DNA of 64,000 nucleotides, from positions 5,190,137-5,254,136 of the forward strand of contig JABAKD010000023.1 of assembly GCA_012845835.1 (NCBI GenBank), in the 5' to 3' direction. Both the position numbers and the translations under genes were made by a program. Shown piece after piece: positions 44,890-54,499 of the stretch. Source of the stretch: Undaria pinnatifida. Its lineage: Eukaryota; Sar; Phaeophyceae; Laminariales; Alariaceae. The notes under the pieces are model-generated. The model was not told the origin of the DNA. It saw only the letters and a list, made by a program, of their open reading frames with translations, and searched no databases. Position 1 is the first letter of the stretch. Each line of letters starts with the position of its first letter.

Positions 44890-45350
44890 CCCAGGGCTTT
44901 TCATGAGTCGTTGACCCAACCCTCGGGTATCTCGCCCGTCGAGTCGGCTCTTGAGTCAGCAGGAGAGGTGTTCTGAAATGTCACAAGTTGGGTCAGCCCG
45001 GGTTACTAGGTGTTCAATTATCACGGGACGGGCCGGGTCGGGTCGGGTCGGGTCGGGTCGGGTCGGGTCGGGTCGGGTCGGGTCGGGTCGGGTCGGGTCG
45101 GGTCGGGTCGGGTCGGGTCGGGTCGGGTCGGGTCGGGTCGGGTCGGGTCGGGTCGGGTCGGGTCGGGTCGGGTCGGGTCGGGTCGGGTCGGGTCGGGTCG
45201 GGTCGGGTCGGGTCGGGTCGGGTCGGATCACCCTGGGTCGGTTCACCCTGGGTCGGGTCACCCTGGGTCGGGTCACCCTGGGTCGGGTCACCCTGAGTCG
45301 GGTCACCCTGGCACCCTGGCACCCTGGCTGGCCCGACCCGACCCTCGAGA
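44890..45350 (+). repeat. (CGGGT)n satellite, second locus, with TCACCCTGGG tandem end
   Basis: About 40 perfect CGGGT units at 45027-45226, then six TCACCCTGGGTCGGG units, flanked by AGGGCTTTTCATGAGTCG and CTGGCCCGACCCGACCC. It ends about 100 bp before exon C4. Confidence 0.95.
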
Positions 45351-45452
45351 AGTAATGAGACGCGTGAAAAAGCCCCCAAACGTCTGTCCCCTCGTCTTTA
45401 CTCCCCCTAACCAACTTCCTCTCCCCTCCCCCCCGCCCCGTGACGCCAGCAG

Positions 45453-46566
45453 CACATCTTCGTGGACCAGGTCGAAGTTGTCACCATGACCCCGGACGAT
45501 GCCCCGCCGTCGCCGGCGCCCGCGCCCTCGGCAGCTCCCGTCGGTGACGCACCGGTGGCACCGGTCGCTCAACCTGTGGCGCCTGTTGAGACGGCACCCG
45601 TTGCACACCCGGTTGCACCGGTGGCACCTGTCGCACAACCGGTCTCACCAGTTGCACCGGTGGCAGATCCGGTTGCACCGGTTGCACCGGTGGCAGAGCC
45701 GGTTGCACCGGTGGCAGATCCCGTTGCCCCCGTGGCACCAGTAGCGGACCCAGTGGCACCAGTGGCACCAGTGAGAGATGCGCCGGTGGCAGACACACCA
45801 GTGGCACCAGTGGCAGACGCACCAGTGGCACCAGTAGCGGACCCAGTTGCACCTGTAGCACCAGTGGCAGACGCACCCGTAGCACCAGTGGCAGACGCAC
45901 CAGTGGCACCAGTGGCAGACGCACCAGTGGCAGAAGCACCAGTGGCAGAAGCACCAGTGGCACCAGTGGCAGACGCACCAGTGGCAGACGCACCAGTGGC
46001 AGACGCACCAGTGGCAGACGCACCAGTGGCAGAAGCACCAGTGGCACCAGTGGCAGACGCACCAGTGGCAGACGCACCAGTGGCCCCAGTGGCAGATGCA
46101 CCAGTGGCACCAGTGGCAGACGCGCCAGTGGCACCAGTGGCAGATGCACCAGTGGCACCAGTGGCAGACGCGCCAGTGGCACCAGTGGCACCAGTGGCAG
46201 ACGCACCAGTGGCACCAGTGGCAGACGCACCGGTGGCACCAGTGGCAGACGCACCGGTGGCACCAGTGGCAGACGCGCCAGTGGCACCTGTGGCAGACGC
46301 GCCAGTGGCACCTGTGGCAGACGCGCCAGTGGCACCTGTGGGAGACGCGCCAGTGGCACCTGTGGCAGACGCGCCAGTGGCACCTGTGGCAGACGCACCG
46401 GTGGCACCAGTGGCAACCTCGCCCGTGGAACAATTGGCACCGGTGGCGCCTTTGGCGCCAGTGGCACCAACGGCACCAGTGGAACCGGTGCCGCCTATGG
46501 CACCGGTGGCACCCGTAACGACACCAGTGCCGCCGACCGCACCCGTTGTACCCGTCGTGCCATCGG
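45453..46566 (+). CDS. Exon C4: closes module 3, then long V-A-P-V-A-D-A-P spacer
   Basis: The largest exon, 1,114 nt, phase 0 in and phase 1 out. It begins [16 protein letters not shown], the module 3 closing strand, then runs for about 340 residues of P/V/A/D repeat with units such as [11 protein letters not shown]. It ends in PVVPVVPS and a G|GTGAGA donor. Reading on gives GEK and a stop, but the donor and the phase-1 start of the next exon show that splicing removes it. The spacer has almost no Ser, Thr or Tyr, is rich in AP dipeptides and carries regular Asp. Such AP-rich tracts are typical of arabinogalactan-protein glycosylation sites; whether that applies here is inference. CAG-CAG at the acceptor allows an optional extra Gln (45450 start). 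Other reading frames of this GC-rich repeat stay open only because the repeat has a length divisible by three. Confidence 0.85.
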
Positions 46567-47029
46567 GTGAGAAATAGAGAGGTCATGTTTGATCGATTCT
46601 TCTTTTTCTTTTGTTTTCTTGTTTATCAAGTCCACAGTAGTAGGGGAGGGGGTGGTGCTCTGTATAAACGTACCCACCAGTTGAAGTGCCGCATGCACCA
46701 CAGTACTTGTGGCGCTGTTGCACGCCAGCTTGGTTGTTGTCTTTTTTAGATATTTTGCCTTGGTGTTTGGGCGAGATGTTAATTCGAGACGAATTTACCT
46801 ACTCGGACTGTCGCACGGTACTTAGACGCGTGCAAGCAAACCACGAACGCACCTGCCACTTTTGATGGAACCCCTCTCCCGCCAAATTTGCTTTTAACGT
46901 AATCGTACATGTTTTCGTGTTGCAATCGTCGATTTTTTTTATGTCTTGTTGGCCCGCGCGTAAAGTCACCTGGGTCAAGCTCCTTCAGCAAACATTTTCT
47001 CGCACAAGTTTTCCAATTGCACTAGTGGT

Positions 47030-47345
47030 CCCTTTATAATGCCGGTATGTGCCAGCCGGACTTCATAGTACAGCAGTGGTGTCCCTGTATAGTGTCAGTA
47101 TGTGCCAGCCGGAAAGACTACAGCGACAACCGGCACTACGCCGAATACTGATGCTAGTCGTTGTTCCCCATGCGTACCAAGCGATTCCACAAGCACTATG
47201 TCGGACAACCGGCACTACTACACTCGATCCATCTGCGCGGAACGATTCCACAAACATTATAGCGGACACAACCGGCACTACTACACTCAATCTATCTGTG
47301 CCAAGCGATTTCACGAGCAGTATAGCGGGCAACCGGCACTATAGA
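47030..47345 (-). repeat. CTATAGTGCCGGTTGCCCG minisatellite, locus 2 (inverted)
   Basis: Reverse orientation units with GTGCCAAGCGATTTCACGAG and CAGTATAGCGGGCAACCGGC. Confidence 0.85.
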
Positions 47346-47394
47346 GGGAGCACTGCTGTCTTCTTGTCTTGGAAAGGTAACGTGGAGGTGCAGC

Positions 47395-47575
47395 TCTAAA
47401 GGGATCGACGATGTTGCTAATAACACTAGCGGTTAACGTCTTTGTCCTAGATATCGCGGACGAGCTCTGAAGAGATCGACGATGTGTCGCTAATAACACT
47501 AACGCTTAATGTCTTTGCCCTAGATATCACGGATGAGTTCTGAAGGGATCGACGATGTCGCTAACACTACCGCTA
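47395..47575 (+). repeat. GGGATCGACGATGTCGCTAA tandem repeat
   Basis: Units of about 60-65 bp at 47400, 47474 and 47545: GAAGGGATCGACGATG, GCTAATAACACTA, GTCTTTGCCCTAGATATC. It stops shortly before the polypyrimidine tract of exon E. Confidence 0.85.
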
Positions 47576-47627
47576 ATTTCGTTGTTTGTCTTCGTTTTTG
47601 TTTTCGTTTTTTTTTGTTTTTGCTCAG

Positions 47628-47680
47628 ATACCGACGTGAAGGTGGACCTGGTTCCTTGCATCCTGGCTTCCGAGGTCATC
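47628..47680 (+). CDS. Exon E: start of the Agd3-like region (18 codons)
   Basis: A 53-nt exon, phase 1 in and phase 0 out, between TTTGCTCAG and ATC|GTGAGT. With the leftover base from exon C4 it reads DTDVKVDLVPCILASEVI. It could be the first strand of the deacetylase-linked beta-sandwich; it is too short for independent assignment, so the call rests on borders, phase and position. Confidence 0.65.
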
Positions 47681-47879
47681 GTGAGTAAACGACCCGCGCT
47701 ACGACATCGGGGGTGGCTTTTGTTTATGGGAACCGTTTCGTCCAGATCTTGGAATAAGAAACAAAATAAAAATATGCACATGGATGGGGGGAGGGTTGTG
47801 AAATTTAGTCGATTTGAACTTTTTCGTTCTTTTTTTTTTTTGCTTTTAAACGATCTGGTCTAAAACACGCCAGCTAGCT

Positions 47880-48580
47880 CTGTGGATGGATTCGATAAAT
47901 TAGGATCGATACTCATCTAGATGCAAGCTGTGTGATATACACCGAATGGCCGCTCGTTTGCCCTACGGATCTTGCCAGGGTTAACACAACCGTAAGTTGT
48001 TGTATTATTAGCTCTACTACACGTACTTCATTGAAAGGTAGTAAGTTGTTGTTATGTTTCGCCAGCTTTGTTAGAACAGCAATACATTAAATCCATGCCG
48101 TAAAATTTATCATCCCTTTCTTTTCTCTCCGCGCTTTTTTTCTCCAGTAGACCCGACGAGCGGTTTACTTTACGTTTCACGCGCGCTTCAATATTTATTG
48201 GGGAACACGCCCTTTTTCTGACAAGGAAACTCTGCCCGTATTTGGGCCTGCGATATCCATGAATTCTTAATGGCCAAGCATATAAATCCTCGAAGCCTTT
48301 ATCTGATTGCTTCGTACCCCGAAAGATGTCGGTCGACGGTCTAGGTTTGACCCGTCAAGGCGTCTTTGGACTTATCATACTAGTTCTAGTGTGTGGAGTT
48401 CCTTGACGGCCAAAGACGTCGGTTGACGGTCTGGTTTTGACCCGCCAAGGCGTCTTTGGACTTATTATGCTAGTGTTAAAGTGTGTGGAGTTCCTTGGCA
48501 CGGTCTGTTCGTTAAGGCCGTCAAGGGGCAAAAGAGTGTCGCCAACCGACATACTTGGTTTACCCCCCTTGCTCCGTCCC
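47880..48580. other. Intron E-F: dispersed repeat piece and a 110-bp tandem pair
   Basis: 47880-47995 is a piece of the GCTGTGTGATATACAC repeat. 48335-48500 holds two units with GACCCGTCAAGGCGTCTTTG and GTGTGTGGAGTTCCTTGACGG. No coding signal before exon F. Confidence 0.6.
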
Positions 48581-48590
48581 GCTTCCACAG

Positions 48591-48665
48591 GCTGACGCTG
48601 TGGCGACCGTGGCTTCAGAGTACGTCATGACCAACTTCTTCAAGGGCTTCTGGACGGCGCAGCAG
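48591..48665 (+). CDS. Exon F: Agd3-like region, second segment (25 codons)
   Basis: A 75-nt phase 0-0 exon between CTTCCACAG and CAG|GTGAAC, reading ADAVATVASEYVMTNFFKGF then WTAQQ. Partial copies of its 3' end and following intron lie at 48800-48840 and 48990-49050. Function of this segment is not recognised; context places it before the CBM87-like strands. Confidence 0.7.
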
Positions 48666-48799
48666 GTGAACTTAATAACCAGATCGTATCATGTAATGCC
48701 GCTCAGATCACACAGATCACACAGATCACACAGATCGGCACGGATCATTTTCTCAGACCCGCATCGTGTGTGGTCACGTTTGCATGCCGTGTGTTTGGG

Positions 48800-49050
48800 T
48801 TCGTACGCACAGGTGAATTGAAGCCCAGGTCGTATCGCAATACTATACACAGATCACACAGAGATCACACAGATCTTGTAAATCCTTTTTCTCAGATCCG
48901 CATCGCATGCGGTGTAACGCTCTCTTGCATGCTCTTAATATCGTGCGTGCGTCCGGGATATTTATACTGCGCGCACATTACGCACACTTAAGATCAGTTT
49001 CCTCGATCAAGGGCTTCTGGACCGCACACAGCACGTGAAATAAACGTTCA
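48800..49050 (+). pseudogene. Partial copies of exon F 3' end and flanking intron
   Basis: At 49005-49035, TCAAGGGCTTCTGGACCGCA with CAGCACGTGAAAT repeats exon F's end (TTCAAGGGCTTCTGGACGGC). At 48805-48840, CGCACAGGTGAATTGAAGC and a CGTATCGCAATAC stretch repeat the donor region. ACAGATC runs lie between the copies. Confidence 0.65.
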
Positions 49051-49129
49051 GCACGTTGAACATATCGTATCTATATAGTCTATATATGTATGTGCCGCTC
49101 ACACAGATCAAACACAGATTTTGTTTGAC

Positions 49130-49335
49130 GCGTGCTACGATATCTAGAGGTATTAAGGTATACCGTTTTTTGGCTGAAATGATTTTCTGAATGACGGGGC
49201 TTCCTTATCCCAAAATCGTCGGAATTGCCGCGTGCTACGGTATAGAGGTATTAAGGTATACCGTTTTTTGGCTGAAATGGCTTCTGCATGACGGGGCTTC
49301 CTTAACCCAAAATCATCGGAAAAAAAATAAATAAT
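49130..49335 (+). repeat. 95-bp TIR-end minisatellite, two units
   Basis: GACGCGTGCTACGATATCTA starts the first unit; the second begins GCCGCGTGCTACGGTATAGA. Same family as 33585-34115. Confidence 0.85.
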
Positions 49336-49374
49336 AGGCCATTTTTTGGCATGTTTTTTCCCGTTGTATGCCCG

Positions 49375-49755
49375 GATTTTTTCCAGAGCTTTCCACGGGT
49401 CATGGCCCGACCCGCCGATCACGTCAGGAGGTACTCTAAATCTCGCGGGTCGGATGGGGTCGGGTCATTCATGAGGTGCTTTGAATCTCACGGGATGGGA
49501 CGGGTCGGGTCGGGTCGGGTCAGAGGAGGTTTTGAAAAAATTCGCGAGTCGGGACGGGATACCCTGACTCCGCCTGACCCGTGAAAAGCCCCTGGATTTT
49601 TTCATCCGGTGTATCACTTTACTTTTCTCCACAAAATCAGTTTTACTTTTCTCCACAAAATCAGTTTTTAGGTTAAGACAGACATGTCTTAACCTCCAAA
49701 GGTGAGAAACCCCCCAGGAAAAAAAGTGGGGTTTCTCCTCTATCTATCGTAGCAC
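49375..49755. repeat. CGGGTC dispersed element and TIR-element fragment
   Basis: 49385-49590 has CCACGGGTCATGGCCCGAC and a short CGGGT run; a tandem CACAAAATCAGTTTTTACTTTTCTC-type pair and a right TIR end (ATCTATCGTAGCACGCGTC) follow to 49752. Confidence 0.7.
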
Positions 49756-50813
49756 GCGTCGTTTATACGGATCACGCGTGTGCCTCAATTCCTCCCCCCC
49801 CCCCCCCTAAATTATACCCACGGGACCTTTCAATTCGCTTGTTTCTTGTCCCACAGCACTTAGGTGTCTCTTCAATTCACTTGTTTTCCTTATCTGGGTC
49901 CATTCAGTCGACTTGTTTCCTGTGTACCCAGGCCCCTATATGCTTCACGTATATTTCGTACACCCAGGCTTCTTGAGTTGTCTTGGAATCCAGCCTGCCG
50001 TCCCCACGACCGACCCTCGGCTGACCCCCCCCACCCCCCCCTGTGTCCGACACAACCGGTGTCCGCGCTGATGCTTCATGGGGATGAGCTCTGTGGTCAC
50101 AAACCACGAGACATAGATACACATAGCAAACACAGCAAGGTGATTTGGCCATAAGTACACGAGGACAAAAAAACATACCAGGCAGCAGACCAGATTGCAG
50201 TGAACGTACCCAGGTCCTTATTTCCTCTGCCCAGGTCCTTTCCATGGACCTGTTTTCCCTGTGCGCAGGTCCCTTCCTTGCACTTGTTTCCTGTGACCAG
50301 ACACTCGATACTGGTCAAGGAGGTAGCCCCCCCAACATTGCTTTAACAAAATCGCCGGTTTCGAAACCAACTCCTCCCGGTCGTGTCTCCCGAAATACGG
50401 TGTCCCTCGACACCCCGACGTCGTCGATCGATAGGCCTTGGCACATCAAGAAAATACATGGATACAACTTTTTTTTCAACAGGGTATCCTTCCTTGTGTC
50501 GAGCGGAGCATGAACCGTTCGTGAAAGAAAATCGCTGTTTATTTTTTGGGGGGGGGCTATCGTAGAATCAGTCCCAGTCTCCCTTAAAAAAATATATTGT
50601 TCCTGAGCCCAGGCCCCTTCAGCACACGTGATTCCTGTAGGAGATATAATATATCCCTTCGATCAACTTGTTTCTGGTTTAAAACCAGGTCCCTTCCGAG
50701 TTTTTTTTTTTACTCACCCATGTCTCCTTAGTTCGTTTGTAACCTGTTCCCTAAATGGACCTTCATCCTCCACGACAGACCCCCTCTCCGCCCCCCCCCC
50801 CCCTTCCCTGCAG

Positions 50814-51000
50814 CGTATTGTTGAACGGCCTGCCGCCGAAATAGAACTGGATGCGCCTGCCGAGAACTACGGGCTGTTAACCCCTTTAGAGCCCCCGAAT
50901 CCCTCCCTATACAAAATCCTGGTAGTAATTTTGTCCCCAAAACGGGTTTCCAGTTGTAAAGGGGTTAACCTGGTGGTGCTTGCACTCAGACCCCTTCGAT
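50814..51000 (+). pseudogene. Dead copy of exon G interrupted by a TTAA MITE
   Basis: After CCCTGCAG it reads RIVERPAAEIELDAPAENYG, parallel to G's RIMEPPEAVLVLEDAADANHG. A 92-bp TTAACCCCTTTA...TAAAGGGGTTAA element occupies 50877-50968. Beyond it, LVVLALRP resembles SVIFVGIIP. The LQDYSRKFQ end and the donor are absent. The acceptor is intact and the frame stays open through the MITE. Confidence 0.75.
50877..50968. mobile_element. TTAA MITE inserted in dead exon G copy
   Basis: TTAACCCCTTTAGAGCCCCC at the left and CCAGTTGTAAAGGGGTTAA at the right, with TTAA at both edges. It lies between YG and LVVLALRP of the copied exon. Confidence 0.88.
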
Positions 51001-51179
51001 ACACTTGTGTCCTGTACTCAGGCCCTTTCGAATAATCTTTTTCCTGTACTCAGATCCCTTCAAAATATCTTGTTTCGTGTACCGAGGTAGCTTCAATTGG
51101 CTTGTAATCTCCCCTCCATCCTCCGACACAACCCTTTCCCCCCGGACCCCCCCCCCCCGCACTGAATGCACACATGTGC

Positions 51180-51560
51180 CCGTGTGTGGCACAGCAGGGA
51201 GTAGGGCTCACATGGTAGGAGAATGTGAAATGTACAGAGGGGGAAACGGGATGCGTTAGAGGAAATGTTGAGATCAGACGGAAGTGACCATGGGAAGAGT
51301 TCGGTAGGCTAGAGAGTAGCGAGAAAACGATATCGCTGTCCACCAGGAGATGGATGGTGGCCACGGACGGCGAAACAGGACGGAGATAGGATAAGCGAAA
51401 CGGTTTTTATAATGTAGTATATGGAAAAAAGCGCAATGAGCGCCCAACTGCTGTTGGAGTGTGTCTCTATCAGGAGTAGTAGTAGGAACGGTGCTCCATC
51501 TCGAAAGGAATGGGTGGTCAATGGTCAAATGACTAAAGACACGCAGCAAATGAGTACGCC
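51180..51560 (+). repeat. 350-bp block shared with 37800-38200
   Basis: GTGTGTGGCACAGCAGGGAG, AGGAGAATGTGAAATGTAC, GAGAGTAGCGAGAAAACGAT and the GGTCAATGGTCAAATGAC end are common to both. Confidence 0.8.
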
Positions 51561-51748
51561 CGCAGCGTATTACGCATCCCGCTGACGTCGCTCGAGATTG
51601 TTTTCGATTTTTTCGTGGCGATTGTGCTTTAGAAGGTCATACCAATTGAGTTGTTTCCGTGTATCCAAGATCTACGCCTTCCTCAATTCGATTGTTCCCA
51701 GGGCCCAGACCCCTTCAACTTTCCCCTCCTCCCCGCCTCCCCTGCAAC

Positions 51749-51850
51749 GTGTTTTGGATACGCCTCCAGTCAGCCGCATTGATACTCGACGATGTAGCTG
51801 ACGAGAACCAACCTCGTTCTCCAATGTGTTTCGTGATTTTTTGTACTCTT
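51749..51850 (+). pseudogene. Second dead copy of exon G, acceptor lost
   Basis: Reads RVLDTPP, shifts frame, then AALILDDVADENQ, parallel to G's RIMEPPEAVLVLEDAADAN, followed by MCFVIFCT against SVIFVGIIP. The acceptor dinucleotide is AA (51747-51748) where G and the first copy have AG. No donor follows. Confidence 0.75.
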
Positions 51851-52134
51851 AAACACGTTCAGTTAAGCCAAACGAAGAGCTAATAGCATATTGGGTACAA
51901 GCTTAACCCCCCCTCCCCCCCCCTCCCCCCTTCTCTATAGACCCCCAAAGAGGAAGGAGGTAAGACAAGCAAAAGCATTTTCGCGTAATATACAGAAGAC
52001 ACGTACTTCAAGTGCCAAAACGCTTGGAGGTGTCTCTCATCAGGAATAGGAACGGTGCTCCGTCACGAAAGGGATGCGTGGTCAATGATCAAATGCCTAA
52101 GGCAACCAACAAATGAGTACCCCCCCCCCCCCCC

Positions 52135-52335
52135 CCCCACGAGCGGTTCTTGGAATGATGGAGTTCACCCTTCATGCGACTCGCCGAACACCTCACGGCG
52201 CTTCGCGCTTGGTGCAAGCAATGCCTGCTTGGTTTGTGGAAACATGACGTGCTCCGTCCCGGCATAGTAGGGATGTGAGGGTCTATGGTCATAAAACTAC
52301 GGCCATGCACAAACTGAGTACACCCCCCCCCCCCT
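52135..52335 (+). repeat. CATAGTAGGGATG dispersed repeat just upstream of exon G
   Basis: Copy ends in the CACAAACTGAGTAC-C-run, so the repeat's own C run now serves as part of the polypyrimidine tract of exon G. Confidence 0.85.
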
Positions 52336-52342
52336 CCCGCAG

Positions 52343-52486
52343 CGTATTATGGAACCACCCGAAGCCGTGCTGGTACTCGAAGATGCGGCGGACGCGAACC
52401 ACGGTCTTTGCAGTGTGATCTTTGTAGGAATCATCCCGACGCCCGAGCAGAAGACCCAACTTCAGGACTACTCTCGCAAGTTCCAG
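52343..52486 (+). CDS. Exon G: Agd3-like CBM87 region (48 codons)
   Basis: A 144-nt phase 0-0 exon between CCCGCAG and CAG|GTGCGA. It starts RIMEPPEAVLVLEDAADAN, contains the hydrophobic strand SVIFVGIIP and ends TQLQDYSRKFQ. Joined to exon H it gives L-x-D-Y-x-x-K-F-Q-V-R-L-V, which fits the Y-x-x-x-F-G-V-R-M-V signature I associate with Agd3 proteins. Two dead copies lie upstream at 50814 and 51749. Confidence 0.82.
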
Positions 52487-52639
52487 GTGCGACTCAACTC
52501 GGCTGTATGTATGTTCTTGAGTACTTGTTTCTCATGGTATCGTCCTTGTTCCTTCTGTAGCTTTCAAGTATTAGTATTGTTCTTGTTGCAATGCTTATTT
52601 TTTCTCATGCTTGTGGTTATTGCTATGTTTCCTCATCCC

Positions 52640-52890
52640 TTTGTGGTTTTTCTTTTTGGTTCTTGGTCTTCTTCTTGTTCTTGTTCTTGATCTCGTTGTT
52701 GGTCTCGTTGTTGGTCTCGTTCTTGGACTTGCTCTTGGGCTTGGTCTCGTTCTTGTGTATCATTACACAATAACAGTAGCATAATCAGGGCCTTTTGAGG
52801 CTTTGTGGGGGTCTCGTTCTACGTCTTGTTCTTGGTCTCGTTCTTGGTATCGTTCCTGGTCTCGTTCTTGGTCTCGTCCTTTTGTGTATC
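52640..52890 (+). repeat. GGTCTCGTTCTTGGTCTCG tandem repeat
   Basis: 12-bp units (TCTCGTTCTTGG) in two blocks, 52660-52760 and 52808-52880, early in the intron after exon G. Confidence 0.88.
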
Positions 52891-52899
52891 ACTAAAATA

Positions 52900-54000
52900 G
52901 TATCACAACCGAATACGATACGTACTGTGAAGTACCCAACTTCCAACATTTTGTTTCCAAGCACATGGGACAGATCGTGATCTATCCATTATTAATGGAT
53001 CTATGTATCATCAGGTAAATCATTATGTCTGTCGTTATGCTATGTGGTGCACGATCTGTGAAGCACAGATCCAACCCAGGAAACACATGCTATATACCAT
53101 TCCGATAATCCCAGTTCTCACCCACCACCATGGTGTGCAGATCATACATACCTTGGTATCGTATAAACCAGGGATCTGTCTGCTCTGAAACGCACAGATC
53201 GCGTATAAATACCTGATCTGTCCGATGTAGGGTAGGGTAGAGTTCCCCATCGGGGCGCGGGTGGCTTGGAATACCGGAGGGTGTGGCAAGTTGAAATGAG
53301 GGAAAACAGGCGTACCTGTTCCATACCAGACACCTGGGGCACGGCACTAACGACGGCGAAAAGCACCTGTAGACTCGTCAGGATGCTCCCCGTGGTTTTC
53401 TTAGAGCTTTCTGTCGTACTTTCCCGCGTTTCTCCAGAGTCGTTGTTTGACTGTTCGTCCGGTTTGCCAGTTCCGACATGATGATTTTTAGCCCAAAAAT
53501 TGTCAAATATCTATATTTTTTTTGCCCCAGTTCTGATCGACAATAGACAATTCTGAAAACTGATTGGTGACGCCAAAAATCAAAACAAGAACCTGGAGAA
53601 ACGGAAACGTGCTCCAAACAGCCCTTAGAAAACCACGAGATGGATGTTTTGAAGAGTGTGCTCGTGTTTTGTAACCGTCCAGCCGAGTAAAACAGGTCAT
53701 ATTTGGCCTCGAATTCAGTTTTGAGAGTCAATCATAATGCTTCCCCACAATGGTTGGTCATAACCCCGACCCACATTCTTCATACTCTCTTTCGCGTCTG
53801 TGACTTAAAATCGGGCCTGTGACTTAAAAGGTGCGATTGCTTTATCAGTTGGAGAAAGGGTTACAACCTTGACCTAAACCCCCAACTATCCGTGTTGTGG
53901 CTTAAAAAATGTGTGCCCCCTCTGTATCTAACCCTGACCCAAACCCTACGCCCATGATTGTTTCCCTTCGCGTCTGCGACTTAAACCGCGTCTGTTCTTG
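52900..54000. other. Intron G-H, mostly unique, no exon-like segment
   Basis: Contains a GACTTAAA-type word repeated at 53800-54000 and CACACAGATC-like words. Short minus-strand frames lack motifs. Confidence 0.5.
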
Positions 54001-54015
54001 TGACTCGCAAAAAAG

Positions 54016-54136
54016 GTGCGGCTTGTTTACTTCTACACCGCGGGAACTATGGCAGACACCGAGGTCCAGACCAGGCTTGGCATGCAGCAAAATTCCGAGG
54101 AACCTTCCGTCGGAGCGCCCAGGGTGAAGCTGACGG
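54016..54136 (+). CDS. Exon H: Agd3-like CBM87 region, VRLVYFY strand (40 codons)
   Basis: A 121-nt exon, phase 0 in and phase 1 out. The acceptor is GCAAAAAAG and the donor ACGG|GTGCGT. It begins VRLVYFYTAGTMADTEVQTR and ends PRVKLT. The acceptor lacks a strong pyrimidine tract, unlike most others in the gene, but no alternative AG keeps the VRLVYFY strand. The AG|GTG junction means the coding sequence itself starts with GTG. Confidence 0.75.
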
Positions 54137-54499
54137 GTGCGTTGACGCTTTTGCTGCTGCGATTTGGGGGGTCGACCCCCCCCCCCCCCCCTCTGTACGG
54201 GGGGTGCAGCGCAGAAGGTTCTTGACTTCTTCCCAACACCGTGAGGAGCTCAAGCACCTCATCCCCCCCGATGACCCCTCGACGACAACGTTTCCCTCGT
54301 CTTCAAAAAAAACATACTCGGTACTAGTTTCATTCTGGTCCAATCCGATAGTTCCGCGCTTAAGGGGAGCTCGTTTTACCGGTCGGAAAACGCTCTGCCC
54401 CCCCAAAAACCTGCAACGTCTGCACCGTGGGATGACTTATCAGTAGGTCCTGCGTACCTGCCATTTTTTGGCGTGTCGAGCAGGATCTGTGCACGGTCT

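Larger units (their letters stand above)
49860..51110 (+). repeat. Degenerate CAGGTCCCTTCCATTGACTTGTTTCCTGT repeat
   Basis: Loose 35-45 bp units (CAGGTCC-TTTC, CTTGTTTCCTGT) recur across 49840-49930, 50210-50300, 50600-50760 and 50985-51100, broken by the CTATCGTAGAATCAGTCCC repeat at 50325-50575 and by dead exon G copy 1. Confidence 0.7.

Noticed and set aside
42506-45489. RVGSG repeat proteins
   Set aside because: Direct translation of the CGGGT pentamer, open in three frames; no splice or codon evidence.
46567-46577. Stop codon after GEK as the end of the protein
   Set aside because: A G|GTGAGA donor precedes it and the next exon starts in the matching phase; downstream exons keep a recognisable domain.
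45481-46586. Minus-strand and alternative-frame open frames over the spacer
   Set aside because: A repeat with length divisible by three and few A/T bases leaves other frames open; only the + frame continues from a module strand and ends at a phase-matched donor.
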